From NCBI GenBank assembly GCA_963728445.1, contig CAVSJO010000004.1:310001-374000 (forward strand): a stretch of 64,000 bases of DNA. The letters are read 5' to 3'. Shown here piece by piece: positions 8,086-17,206 of this stretch (position 1 is the stretch's first letter; the number at the start of each line of letters is the position of its first letter). The translations under genes were made by a program, and so were the position numbers. The DNA is from CAVSJO01 sp963728445. GTDB lineage: Bacteria; Gemmatimonadota; Gemmatimonadetes; Longimicrobiales; RSA9. Below the pieces are notes generated by a model, which saw only the letters and a list, made by a program, of their open reading frames with translations, had not been told where the DNA came from and did not search any database.

Positions 8086-10068
8086 CTAGCGCAGTCCCCA
8101 GCGCCGCCGCAGCAGCCACTCGCCGCACAGCAGCAGCACCGCGAGGAGCCACGGCCACGGCGAGGTACGCATCGACGCCTGTCCGCGGGAGCCGAGCCCG
8201 GGCGTCCGTTCCGCCGCGGCGATTTCCGCCTCCTGCCGCGGCCGGATCCAGTCGTTCGACCAGCGCTCGACCTCCAGCGGTCCCTCTCCCTGCGCCACCA
8301 TGCTGTCACCGAGGAAGGCGGCAGCGCGATAGCTGTAACGGCCAGGTGCCGGCCGCACCGTCCGGGCCGTGTCGCCGTCCGCCGGGGCTGTCGTCTCGAG
8401 CACCGTCGAGCCCGCGCTGTCCGTCACCGCCACGCGGATCGAGTCCGGGCCGATGCCGCCGGCCACCCAGGCGAGGGGGCCGTCCCGCTGCACGGCCCAC
8501 GCGGCGGGCCGCACGGCCGCAACGCCGGCGCCGGACCGGCCCTGGAGGATCCAGCCGGCCACGGCTGACCAAAGCGCCCGGTACGCGTCCCGCGGCGCCC
8601 CCGGACGGAAGGCCCAGCGCCACCAGCCGTCGGCCAGGGCGACCGCCCAGCGACGCCCGGCGACGCTTCCCAGCACGAGCGCTGGCGCGGCCGCGCCGGA
8701 TCGCATTCGCCGGGCCTCCAGCGGTGCCCACCCGCCGGACGGCGGCTCCACCACCCGCAGGTCGAGGAGCGGAGGCAGCGAATCGGCAGCCAGGCCCGAC
8801 AGGTAGCCCGAGAGCGGCGTGGCCGGCGGCTCCCGCGTCACGTACCACTCACCCGTGGTAGGGGGCGGAAGCCGCAGCGGAACGACGTCGGGAGGGCTGT
8901 CGCCGGTGGGCAGCACGAGGAGGTGGCGGGCTCCCTCGGCGGCCTGCACCGCCCACGTCGGGGCATCGGAGCCGAGTCCCAGCAGCACGAGAAGGTCGGC
9001 GTCCTGCGCGGCGCTCCGGACGTCCGACGCGGACGCGGCGGCTCCCGCGTCCATCGCGCCCCCCGTACGCACCCAGCGCTCGCCGGCCACGTGGATGAAG
9101 CCCGCCACGGGCAGCCCCAGCGCGTCGCCGAGCACCGGCACGAGGAAGCGCGCCTCCTGCCCCGGCTGCAGCGACACGACGGCCACGCGGCTCGGCGCGT
9201 CCGAGACGAAGACGTAGAACGCCCGGGCGTCGTCATCGGGTACGGAATCCCCCTGATCCACGGCAGCCTCGAAGCGTACCAGGCCGCCCCCGTCGGGCGC
9301 GTCGGGCCGAATTTCCAGATCGATCGTGGCGAGGCGCCCCGGAGCAGGCGCCCGCACCGTCCCCCGGGCCAGTACGCTCCCGTCGCGCCGCAGGACGACG
9401 GGCACCGAGTCGCCGCCCGCCGCGTCGGTGGCGGCGACGGCGATGCGCACGTGCATCGGCTTGCCCGCCTCCGCCCATTCGGGCGCCCCCACTTCCGCGA
9501 CGGCGCGGTCCGCCAGCGATCCGCCGCCGACGAGCCGGACCCGAACGCGGAATCCCGCGTCCGCCGCGACCCGCGCGGCCTCCGCCGCGTCCTCCAGCCG
9601 CCCGTCCGTGAGCACGACCGCGTCGGATGCACCCGACTCCGCGGCGGCCCGGATCGCCGGCGCGAGTCGCGACGCGGGCTCCCCGGGCGACGTCGCCGCC
9701 AGAGAATCCGCTGCCACCGCCCGGACGCCTGCGCCGAACAGCAGCACGCGGCCCGCGCCCCGCGCCCGCACCGAGTCCAGCGCCGCGGACCACGGCGTCC
9801 CCGCACTGCCTCCTCCCCCTTCGGTCGGCGCCCCCATGCTCAACGAGGCGTCGACGAGCACGACCGTGCGGCCCGCGCCGTGGCCGGCGGCGCCGGGGAC
9901 CTCGGGGTCGAAGAGCAGCAGGAGGAGCAGCACGAGGACGGCGCCGCGCAGGCCGGCGAGCACCATACGCCCGGGGCCCGGCGGCTCTCGGCGCCGGTAC
10001 ATGAAAAAGGCCGCGGCGAGGGCGACCGCGGCCAGGAGGGCGAGGAGCAGCCAGCTCAGCGGGGGCAC
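8086..10068 (-). CDS. Membrane protein with VWA domain, BatA-like
   Basis: A 660-aa membrane protein. Two hydrophobic segments lie at about residues 5-23 and 36-53, followed by a von Willebrand A domain whose metal (MIDAS) motif is DASLSMG at 73-79. Then come Ala/Gly-rich beta-sandwich-like regions and a final membrane helix near 640-655 (PWPWLLAVLLLCGEWLL) with a basic tail. This N-term TM-TM, VWA, C-term TM plan is that of BatA-type and glutamine amidotransferase-like membrane proteins, but no MoxR ATPase gene is adjacent. It starts with GTG, nine bases after the M23 peptidase stop, and so is probably transcribed with it. The function is unknown; a cell-envelope role is inferred from its neighbours. 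Confidence 0.75.
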   Translation of the reverse strand: MPPLSWLLLALLAAVALAAAFFMYRRREPPGPGRMVLAGLRGAVLVLLLLLLFDPEVPGAAGHGAGRTVVLVDASLSMGAPTEGGGGSAGTPWSAALDSVRARGAGRVLLFGAGVRAVAADSLAATSPGEPASRLAPAIRAAAESGASDAVVLTDGRLEDAAEAARVAADAGFRVRVRLVGGGSLADRAVAEVGAPEWAEAGKPMHVRIAVAATDAAGGDSVPVVLRRDGSVLARGTVRAPAPGRLATIDLEIRPDAPDGGGLVRFEAAVDQGDSVPDDDARAFYVFVSDAPSRVAVVSLQPGQEARFLVPVLGDALGLPVAGFIHVAGERWVRTGGAMDAGAAASASDVRSAAQDADLLVLLGLGSDAPTWAVQAAEGARHLLVLPTGDSPPDVVPLRLPPPTTGEWYVTREPPATPLSGYLSGLAADSLPPLLDLRVVEPPSGGWAPLEARRMRSGAAAPALVLGSVAGRRWAVALADGWWRWAFRPGAPRDAYRALWSAVAGWILQGRSGAGVAAVRPAAWAVQRDGPLAWVAGGIGPDSIRVAVTDSAGSTVLETTAPADGDTARTVRPAPGRYSYRAAAFLGDSMVAQGEGPLEVERWSNDWIRPRQEAEIAAAERTPGLGSRGQASMRTSPWPWLLAVLLLCGEWLLRRRWGLR

Positions 10069-10077
10069 GCCGTCGGC

Positions 10078-11397
10078 CTACTCCTGTCCCTCCACCGCCA
10101 CAGCGGCGCCCTGCGCCGGCGTAGCGGCCAGGCGCGGTCCGCCGGGGGTGACCCGGTCGAGCAGCGCGATCCGATCCTCCACGAGGGCATGGAAGGCCGG
10201 GCGGTACTTCTTCTCCAGGGGGGGCGCCCCTGGCAGCTTGACCGTCGCCGGATTCAGCGCGCGGCCGTTCCTGCGGATCTCGTAGTGCAGGTGCGGGGCC
10301 GTGGCGAGGCCCGTCTGCCCGACGTAGCCGACGACTTCGTTCTGCTCGACATGCACGCCCGCATGGATCCCCTTCGCGAACGCCCGGAGGTGGGCGTAGC
10401 GGGTCGTGTAGCCGTCCCAGTGGCGCACGATCACCATGTTCCCGTAGCCGCCGTGGCGGCCCGCGGAGAGGACCGTTCCCTGCCCCGTCACGTGGACCGG
10501 GGTCCCGGCGTTGGCGCCGAAATCCGTCCCCGTGTGGGCCCTGTAGATGCCCAGGATCGGGTGGTAGCGCTTGGGATTGAAGCTGGAGGTGATGCGAACG
10601 TACTCGATGGGGTAGCGGCGGAACGCCAGGCGGAGCGAGCTCCCGTTCTGGTCGTAGTAGTCCCCGAACTTCTGGTCCTCGGGGCGGAAGTAGAACGCTT
10701 CGTAGTCCCGGCCCCGGTTCACGATGTCGGCGGCGAGCACGCGACGCGACCGTGCCGTGCCGTCGGGCCGCGCTTCGCGCTCGTACACCACGCGGAAGGC
10801 GTCCCCGGGCTGGATCTCGTGGGCGAAGTCGAGCTTGTAGCCGTAGATCTCCGCCAGGCTCCCCACGAGCTGGATGCGCTCGGAGGGCGGCAGGTCGAGG
10901 TCGTCGTTCTCGACCAGCTCCTGGTAGATCGTGCGCCCCTTCTCGATGGTGCCCGCTACGTAGACCGTGTCGACGGTCGTCGGCGTCACCTCGACGCCGC
11001 CGTTCCAGCCGACGTCGCTCCGGACCAGGTGGACGGTGCTGTCCGCGTTGATCCGGACGTCCACCGCCCGTGCCGCGCCGTCCTTCGCCCAGCGCCGGAC
11101 CGACACCTCCGTGCCCGCCGACAGCCGGCGGGGGCTCGCGAACTGGCGGAACGAGAGGAGGAAATCCGCCATCTCGTCCGACAGGTTCTGTCCGATGAGC
11201 ACGTCGGAGAGCGTCTCGCCCCGCTCCAGGACGTGCGTCTGCACCTGCTCCAGCGGCGCCGCATACACGGCGGCCAGCATCGGCGCGTCCGCCTGCGGCG
11301 GCTTCGATGCACGGCCCGAGTCCACAGCGAAGGAACCCATCAGGCACAACACCAGCCCGATGGCCACCGCTACGACGGAGCGTGGCGGGTTCTTCAT
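10078..11397 (-). CDS. M23-family murein DD-endopeptidase, MepM-like
   Basis: Secreted zinc peptidase expected to cut peptidoglycan cross-links during growth or division; 439 aa from the ATG at 11397, which follows GGAAGGAAG. An N-terminal signal/anchor (VVAVAIGLVLCLMGSFAV) is followed by a LysM/OapA-like domain (HVLERGETLSDVLIGQNLS, about 55-110), a linker domain (about 120-270) and the LytM domain. Zinc ligands are H288 and D292 in HTGTDFGA and H371 in HLHYE, so the site looks active. It lies directly downstream of ftsZ with a 30-base gap, which suggests co-expression with the division cluster. Confidence 0.9.
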   Translation of the reverse strand: MKNPPRSVVAVAIGLVLCLMGSFAVDSGRASKPPQADAPMLAAVYAAPLEQVQTHVLERGETLSDVLIGQNLSDEMADFLLSFRQFASPRRLSAGTEVSVRRWAKDGAARAVDVRINADSTVHLVRSDVGWNGGVEVTPTTVDTVYVAGTIEKGRTIYQELVENDDLDLPPSERIQLVGSLAEIYGYKLDFAHEIQPGDAFRVVYEREARPDGTARSRRVLAADIVNRGRDYEAFYFRPEDQKFGDYYDQNGSSLRLAFRRYPIEYVRITSSFNPKRYHPILGIYRAHTGTDFGANAGTPVHVTGQGTVLSAGRHGGYGNMVIVRHWDGYTTRYAHLRAFAKGIHAGVHVEQNEVVGYVGQTGLATAPHLHYEIRRNGRALNPATVKLPGAPPLEKKYRPAFHALVEDRIALLDRVTPGGPRLAATPAQGAAVAVEGQE

Positions 11398-11427
11398 CAA
11401 ACTTCCTTCCTTCCCTGGGCGTCGGGA

Positions 11428-12576
11428 TCAGTCCATCTGTCGACGGATGAACGTGGGAATATCTAAGTCTCCCAGATGGTGACGCGCAATGGGGCGCTGC
11501 GGGGGCCGCGGGAACGGCACCGCCTCCGCGAACACCGGCGTGCGGGCTCCCGCCGCCGCGCGGGCATTGCCGAAATTGCCCCGGATCACGTTCTCCGGCT
11601 GGCGGATGTCCTCCTCCTTGGACAGGCCCGTGGCGATCACGGTGACCCGGACCTCGCCCTCCAGCGTCGGGTCGTGGACGGCGCCGAAGATGATCTCGGC
11701 CTCGTCGCCCGCGGCCTCCTGGATGATGGAGGAGATGGTCGTGACCTCGTCGATGGTGAGGTCCATCCCGCCTGTGATGTTGATGAGCACGCCGGCCGCG
11801 CCCTCGATGGAGACGTTGTCCAGCAGCGGGCTGGAGATGGCCTCCTGTGCCGCCTCGACGGAGCGGTTCTCGCCGGAGCCGAAGCCCGTGCCCATGAGCG
11901 CCGGGCCGCGGCTGCCCATGACGGTGCGGACGTCGGCGAAGTCGACGTTCACTTCGCCCGTCACGTGGATCAGGTCGCTGATGCCCTGCGTCGCGTGGAG
12001 CAGGACTTCATCGGCCTTCTTGAGGGCGTCACGGAAGGAGGTGCCCTTGCCGCACACCGAGAGCAGACGCTCGTTCGGCACCACGATCATGGTGTCCGCC
12101 GAGCGCTTGAGCTCGGCCAGACCCTGGTCCGCCTGCCGCATCCGCTTCTTGCCCTCGAAATTGAACGGCTTGGTGACGATGCCGATGGTGAGGGCGCCCA
12201 TCTCCCGGGCGATGTCGGCGATCATCGGGGCCGCCCCGGTCCCCGTGCCGCCGCCCATCCCACAGGTGATGAAGACGAGGTCGGCGCCGTCCAGCGCCTT
12301 GCGCATCTCGTCCCGGCTCTCCTCGATCGCCTGACGGCCGATCTCCGGACGCGCGCCCGCCCCCAGGCCCCGCGTCAGCTTCTTGCCGATCTGGATCTTG
12401 ATCGGCGCCTTCGAGGTCTTGAGGGCCTGCGAGTCCGTGTTGACGCTGATGAACTCGACGCCCTCCAGGTCCTCGTCGACCATGCGGTTGACGGCGTTGC
12501 CGCCGCCTCCGCCGACGCCGATCACCTTCATCCGCGCGTTGCGCGCCGCCGCTTCCTCGAACTCGAAGATCATCAT
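11428..12576 (-). CDS. ftsZ: Cell division protein FtsZ
   Basis: Tubulin-like GTPase that polymerises into the Z-ring; 382 aa. It shows GVGGGGGNAVNRM near the N-terminus, the tubulin signature GGGTGTGAAPMIADIA and the T7 loop region NVDFADVRTVMGSRG. After a short variable linker it ends in the conserved C-terminal peptide LDIPTFIRRQ, which binds FtsA and other tethers. A strong Shine-Dalgarno (AAAGGAGG) precedes the ATG at 12576. It is the last dcw gene, 112 bases after ftsA; that gap has no clear promoter but could hold one. Confidence 0.98.
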   Translation of the reverse strand: MMIFEFEEAAARNARMKVIGVGGGGGNAVNRMVDEDLEGVEFISVNTDSQALKTSKAPIKIQIGKKLTRGLGAGARPEIGRQAIEESRDEMRKALDGADLVFITCGMGGGTGTGAAPMIADIAREMGALTIGIVTKPFNFEGKKRMRQADQGLAELKRSADTMIVVPNERLLSVCGKGTSFRDALKKADEVLLHATQGISDLIHVTGEVNVDFADVRTVMGSRGPALMGTGFGSGENRSVEAAQEAISSPLLDNVSIEGAAGVLINITGGMDLTIDEVTTISSIIQEAAGDEAEIIFGAVHDPTLEGEVRVTVIATGLSKEEDIRQPENVIRGNFGNARAAAGARTPVFAEAVPFPRPPQRPIARHHLGDLDIPTFIRRQMD

Positions 12577-12688
12577 GATACACCCTCCTTTGGGATTGCC
12601 GGGGACCGCCCTCGATCCGCCGGTGCGACGAAAACTCTCTGTGCTCGGATCCGCTATCGAACTCGGGCGAGAACGCCCTGCACCGCTC

Positions 12689-13915
12689 CTAGAAGAACTC
12701 CTTCAGCCAGGCCAGCACCTTGCCGACCGTGCCTTCCCCGCTGACGACGGCGCCGTCCTTCATGCGCCGCGTGGCTCCATACAGCGCCAGGCCCGCAGCC
12801 GTGGCCTGGCGGGGGCTGCGCACCGCGTCGACGAGGCCCGTCAGGCCCTCGCTCGGGACCCCCACCCGAACGGGCGTGGCGAAGACGTGCTGCGCGACTT
12901 CGACCACTCCCTCGATGGATGCGCCGCCACCCGTCAGGACCACCCCGGCCCCCAGCCGCCGGGTGTCGATCACTCCCTCGATCTCCCGGGCCACGAGCCC
13001 CAGGATCTCGTCCAGCCGCTGCTCGATGATGTGGGCGATCAGCTCCCGCGTGACCGTGCGGGTCGCGCCCGGGCCGGGCCCCGGCAGCTCGATGGTCTCC
13101 CGGGGATCGACCATCTGGGCGAAGGCCACGCCGTAGCGCTCCTTCGCCTTCTCGGCCTCGGCGAACGGAATCGCGAGCCCCTTGGTCAGGTCGCTGGTCA
13201 CGGACGCGCCGCCCCACGGAACGGACGCGAGGTGCCGCGTCTTGCCGTCGGCGAAGACGGCGAGCTCGGTCGTCCCCGCGCCCAGGTCCACGAGGGCGAC
13301 ACCGACCTCCTTCTCGTCCTCGTTCAGCACCGCGAGCGCCGTCGCGAGGGGCTCGTCGACGAAGGCCTCGACGCCGTAGCCGGCCCGGTCCGCGGCCTTG
13401 CGCAGGTTCTGCCCGGCCGTGGCGGAGCTCGTCACCATGTAGACCTCGGCCTCGAGCCGGGTGCCGGCCATGCCGACGGGATCCCGGATCCCGGACCGGT
13501 GGTCCACGGTGTACTCCTGCGGCAGCACGTGGAGCAGCTCGCGGTCGGGCGGAACGACGACGGCCCGCGCCACCTCGTGCACGCGCTTCACGTCCGCGGC
13601 GGCGATCTCGTCCCCTCCTACGGCGACGACGCCCGTCGAGACCACCGCCTCGATGTGCTCGCCGGCGATGCCCACGAAGACCCGGTCGACGGAGACGCCG
13701 GCCATCAGCTCGGCCTCCTTCATCGCCTTGCGGATCGAGTCCGTCGTCTCCTCGATGTCGGTGACGACGTCGTGGCGTATGCCGCCGGTGCGCGCCTGGC
13801 CGACGCCGAGGATCTTCGCCTCCGGCGTCTTCCGCGGCTCGGCGCCGACCTCCGCGATCACCGCGCAGGTCTTCGTCGAGCCGATGTCGAGTCCAGCAAC
13901 CAGGTTCGGGCGCAT
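12689..13915 (-). CDS. ftsA: Cell division protein FtsA
   Basis: Actin-like ATPase that tethers FtsZ to the membrane and recruits the divisome; 408 aa. The ATG at 13915 is selected because LVAGLDIGSTKTCAVIAEVG (phosphate-1 loop) follows at once. Further motifs are VGIAGEHIEA, ALVDLGAGTTELAVF (phosphate-2) and VVLTGGGASIEG (adenosine loop). A C-terminal amphipathic segment (MKDGAVVSGEGTVGKVLAWLKEFF) fits the membrane-targeting helix. The gene begins two bases after the ftsQ stop. Confidence 0.97.
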   Translation of the reverse strand: MRPNLVAGLDIGSTKTCAVIAEVGAEPRKTPEAKILGVGQARTGGIRHDVVTDIEETTDSIRKAMKEAELMAGVSVDRVFVGIAGEHIEAVVSTGVVAVGGDEIAAADVKRVHEVARAVVVPPDRELLHVLPQEYTVDHRSGIRDPVGMAGTRLEAEVYMVTSSATAGQNLRKAADRAGYGVEAFVDEPLATALAVLNEDEKEVGVALVDLGAGTTELAVFADGKTRHLASVPWGGASVTSDLTKGLAIPFAEAEKAKERYGVAFAQMVDPRETIELPGPGPGATRTVTRELIAHIIEQRLDEILGLVAREIEGVIDTRRLGAGVVLTGGGASIEGVVEVAQHVFATPVRVGVPSEGLTGLVDAVRSPRQATAAGLALYGATRRMKDGAVVSGEGTVGKVLAWLKEFF

Positions 13916-13917
13916 GT

Positions 13918-14661
13918 TCAGCTCGCCTGAGGGGTCAGGGATACCACGATCTGCCAGCGGAAGCGGCCGTCGATCCGGCGCAGCTGAGCGCTCTCGCCGC
14001 GGCCGTCGACGTCCTCCAGCGTCGTCGTCAGCTCCCGCAGCCGGACCGGATCGAGGTCGGTCGGGAGCAGGACCTCCGCGCCGGCCGGATCCCGCAGCCG
14101 CAGGCGGATGCTGCCGTCGGCGGCGAGGCCTGCCTCGGAGATGCGGACGGCGAAGTCCGGCTCGAATCGGCGGATCCGGTTCAGGACGCCGAGCAGCGCG
14201 TCGGCGCCCTGCGCCCGCAGCCGACCGCCGGTGGCGGCGTCCGGCGGAAAGTCGAGGACCGGAAGGTCCACGGGGCGCACGGCCGGGTCGATGGGGAGCA
14301 GCCGTCCGCTCGCGTCGACCGGCTGCAGCTCGTCGGTTCTCGCGAGCGCCACCGGCTCGGTCTCGCGGACGTTCAGGATCACGGTGCTCGGCGGACGGCG
14401 CTTCACGTCCACGTCGGCGATCATCGGGTGCCGGAGCAGCCGACGCCGCCACGCCTCCGGATCGTCGAAGAGGCTGGTCTGCTGCGTGATCCCGCTCGCC
14501 GCCAGGACCGTCTCCGGAGCCATGTAGCGCGTGCCCAGGACCTCGACTCTGCGAACACGGAAGACGTCCAGCCGCCGCAGCAGTCGGGGCGTCTGGGACA
14601 CGCCCGCGGCGAACACCGCCCCGATCAGGGCGACGGCCAGTCCCTGCAGCAGCCGCTTCAC
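13918..14661 (-). CDS. ftsQ: Cell division protein FtsQ
   Basis: Bitopic divisome protein of 247 aa. The GTG at 14661 overlaps the murC stop (GTGA) and gives a short basic N-terminus and one membrane helix (LLQGLAVALIGAVFAAGV). A POTRA domain follows (FRVRRVEVLGTRYMAPETVLAASGI, about 35-110), then the FtsQ beta-domain with HPMIADVDVKRRPPSTVILNVRETEPVAL. It would link the cytoplasmic Z-ring to FtsL in the periplasm. The short cytoplasmic tail resembles that of other non-proteobacterial FtsQ/DivIB proteins. Confidence 0.93.
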   Translation of the reverse strand: MKRLLQGLAVALIGAVFAAGVSQTPRLLRRLDVFRVRRVEVLGTRYMAPETVLAASGITQQTSLFDDPEAWRRRLLRHPMIADVDVKRRPPSTVILNVRETEPVALARTDELQPVDASGRLLPIDPAVRPVDLPVLDFPPDAATGGRLRAQGADALLGVLNRIRRFEPDFAVRISEAGLAADGSIRLRLRDPAGAEVLLPTDLDPVRLRELTTTLEDVDGRGESAQLRRIDGRFRWQIVVSLTPQAS

Positions 14662-16079
14662 CCTTCCGCCTCCCGCAGCAGCTCGATCAGGCGGTGTGCC
14701 TGGGCGGTGATGCTGCCTGCGCCCAGAAAGACGCAGGTGTCGCCCCGAAGCGCCTCCGGCTCCATCGTCTCGGCCAGCGTCTCGATGTCCTCGTGGTAAC
14801 GGACGTCCCGGGCGCCCGCCGCGCGGGCCGCCTCCGCCACTCGTTCTCCCGTCACACCCGGGATCGGCTCTTCGCGAGCCGGATACACGTCCGTCACCCA
14901 CACCGCGTCAGCGTGCGCCAGCGCCTCGCCGAACTCCTGCGCGAAGTCCCGCGTCCTCGAGTACAGGTGCGGCTGGAACGCCGCCACGATGCGCCGCTCC
15001 GGATACGCGCCCCGCGCCGCCTGCAGGGTGGCGGACAGCTCGGTCGGGTGGTGGGCGTAGTCGTCGACCACCGCGACGCCGCGTGCCATGCCCAGCTCCT
15101 GGAATCGCCGGGCGACGCCCTTGAAGCCGCCCAGCGCCCCGGCCGCGACCTCGAACCCGACGCCGAGCTCCAGTCCCACCGACAGCGCCGCCAGCGCGTT
15201 GCGGAGGTTGTGCACGCCCGGAACGCGCAGGACCAGCTCACCGAGATCCCCGCCGCCCCTCTCCACGCGGCAGCGACTCCCGACGCCCGCGGTCGTCACG
15301 CTGACCGCCCGGACGTCTGCGCCGCGGCCGGTGCCGTACGTCTGCGTGCGACTCCGGGCGCCGGCGGCGAGCCGCGCCGCGCCGGCGTCGTCGGCGCACG
15401 CCACCAGCAGCCCCGTCTCCCCCAGCGGCTCCAGGAACTGACCGAACGCGTCCTCCACCGACTGCAGCGATCCGAAGATGTCCAGGTGGTCCGCCTCCAG
15501 TGTCGTGACCACCGCGACGTCCGGGCGCAGCTTCAGGAACGAGCGGTCGAACTCGTCGGCCTCCACCACGAACACCTCGTCGGCGCCGGGACGCAGACCG
15601 CTCCCCCAGGAGGGCACGCGGCCGCCCACGAAGCCGGTCGGCTCCAGTCCGCCCGCCTCGAGCACGGCCGTGGTCATTGCCGTCGTCGTCGTCTTGCCGT
15701 GCGTCCCCGCGATGGCGACGACGCGGCCGGGGTTCACCAGCGCGCCGAGCGCCTCCGCCCGCTTCAGCACCGGCAGCCCCTTCGCCCGTGCCGCCTCGAG
15801 CTCCGGGTGATCGGCGTGGACGGCGGCCGTCGTGACGACCGCGACCGCGTCGACCACGTGGGACGGGTCGTGGCCCTCCACCACCTCGGCGCCCATGGCT
15901 CGCAGCAGCTCGCCCGTCTCGCCCGGGCTCGAGTCGCAGCCGGTGACGGTGCCGCCCGCCCGCAGGATGAACTCCGCCAGGCTGGCCATCCCCGCGCCGC
16001 AGATCCCGACGAAGTGGACGGGCCCGACCCGGGCCAGCCCGCGCAGGTCCGTGCGCTCGGGGGCGGGTCTCGCGCTCAT
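14658..16079 (-). CDS. murC: UDP-N-acetylmuramate--L-alanine ligase
   Basis: First Mur ligase of the cytoplasmic peptidoglycan pathway; it adds L-Ala to UDP-MurNAc with ATP. At 473 aa it is standard. The N-terminal Rossmann motif is HFVGICGAGMASLAEF, the ATP loop is IAGTHGKTTTTAM, and the central and C-terminal ligase signatures include EADEFDRSFLKL, HNLRNALAA and VDDYAHHPTEL. Its ATG overlaps the murG stop (ATGA) and its stop overlaps ftsQ. In many bacteria murB and ddl follow murC; here neither is present. Confidence 0.97.
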   Translation of the reverse strand: MSARPAPERTDLRGLARVGPVHFVGICGAGMASLAEFILRAGGTVTGCDSSPGETGELLRAMGAEVVEGHDPSHVVDAVAVVTTAAVHADHPELEAARAKGLPVLKRAEALGALVNPGRVVAIAGTHGKTTTTAMTTAVLEAGGLEPTGFVGGRVPSWGSGLRPGADEVFVVEADEFDRSFLKLRPDVAVVTTLEADHLDIFGSLQSVEDAFGQFLEPLGETGLLVACADDAGAARLAAGARSRTQTYGTGRGADVRAVSVTTAGVGSRCRVERGGGDLGELVLRVPGVHNLRNALAALSVGLELGVGFEVAAGALGGFKGVARRFQELGMARGVAVVDDYAHHPTELSATLQAARGAYPERRIVAAFQPHLYSRTRDFAQEFGEALAHADAVWVTDVYPAREEPIPGVTGERVAEAARAAGARDVRYHEDIETLAETMEPEALRGDTCVFLGAGSITAQAHRLIELLREAEG

Positions 16080-17206
16080 GCGGCCTCCAGCAGCTCGATC
16101 AGCTTGCCGGCGATCTGACGGGCGGCGTCGGGCCGCCCTCGCTCCAGCGCCCGGGTCGCCATCGCGTCACGCCGCGCGGCGTCGCCCGCCAGCAGGCGGA
16201 TGTCCGACCAGATGCGGTCGGCCGTCAGCTCCGCCTGGGGCAGGTTCACGGCGGCGCCCGCCTCGGCCAGGGCTTCGGCGTTGAGCCGCTGGTGGTCGGC
16301 GGCTGCCGTGGGCAGCGGCACGAGGATGGCCGGGATGCCCCACGCGAGGAGCTCGGCGGTCGCCATGGCGCCGGCGCGGGAGACGGCGAAGTCCGTGGCG
16401 GCGAGCGCCCTGGGCATCTCGTCGATGTAGCCGGTCACGCTCACCCAGTCGGGGGCGGGCAGCTTCGCGAGGCGCGAGCGCACCGCGTCGAGGTGTGCCG
16501 GCCCCGTCGCCCACAGGATCTGGAGTCCGGCGGGGGGCGGCGGCGCCTCCCCCGAAGCCACACGCTCGAGCGCGGAGGCCAGCGCCTCGTTGACGGGTCG
16601 GGCGCCCTGGCTGCCGCCGACCACGAGGGCGACCTGCCCCTCCGGCCGAAGCCCGAACGCCGCCCGGCACTCTGCCCGGTCCAGGCTCCGGTCCGGAGGG
16701 CGGATGGGATTGCCCAGCTCGAAGACCTGCGCGTCGGCGCGGGGCTCCAGGTGGCGCCGCGCCTCGGGGAAGCCGAGGTGGATCTGCCGCGCCCGCCGGG
16801 CGAGCAGCCGCTGGGTGAGGCCGGGGTAGGAATTCTGTTCCTGGATGGCCAGCGGCACTCCTGTGAGGATCGCCCACGCGCCCGCGAAGCCGCTGGCGTA
16901 TCCGCCCGTGCCGACGACCAGGTCGGGGCCGAAGGCGGCGAAGAGCCGCCGCAGCCCTACCACGCTGCCGATGCCGCCCGTCACGAGCCGCCAGTTGCGC
17001 CAGACGCGGTCGCGGCGCAGCGGCTCGAAGGGGAGCAGCGTGTGGGGCACGCCCCGCTGGGGCAGAACCCGGGCTTCCACGCCTCTGCGGGCGCCGACGA
17101 AGTGGACGGCGGTCCGGGGCCGAAGCTCCTGCACGGCCGCGGCCAGGGCCAGGGCCGGGTACAGGTGCCCGCCGGTCCCCCCGCCGGCGAAGAGGATCGC
17201 GCTCAT
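16076..17206 (-). CDS. murG: UDP-GlcNAc:lipid I N-acetylglucosaminyltransferase
   Basis: Peripheral membrane GT-B glycosyltransferase that converts lipid I to lipid II; 376 aa. The N-terminal loop is FAGGGTGGHLYPALALA, a second G-loop is VGTGGYASGFAGAWA, and the UDP-GlcNAc site is seen in VVGGSQGARPVNEAL and AVSRAGAMATAELLAWGIPAILVPLP. The ATG at 17206 shares one base with the ftsW stop (TGATG), so translation is coupled to the flippase/synthase partner. Confidence 0.96.
   Translation of the reverse strand: MSAILFAGGGTGGHLYPALALAAAVQELRPRTAVHFVGARRGVEARVLPQRGVPHTLLPFEPLRRDRVWRNWRLVTGGIGSVVGLRRLFAAFGPDLVVGTGGYASGFAGAWAILTGVPLAIQEQNSYPGLTQRLLARRARQIHLGFPEARRHLEPRADAQVFELGNPIRPPDRSLDRAECRAAFGLRPEGQVALVVGGSQGARPVNEALASALERVASGEAPPPPAGLQILWATGPAHLDAVRSRLAKLPAPDWVSVTGYIDEMPRALAATDFAVSRAGAMATAELLAWGIPAILVPLPTAAADHQRLNAEALAEAGAAVNLPQAELTADRIWSDIRLLAGDAARRDAMATRALERGRPDAARQIAGKLIELLEAA

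Noticed and set aside
12577..12688. Separate ftsZ promoter in the ftsA-ftsZ gap
   Set aside because: The 112-base gap would allow one, but no convincing -35/-10 pair was found; only the strong ribosome site is supported.
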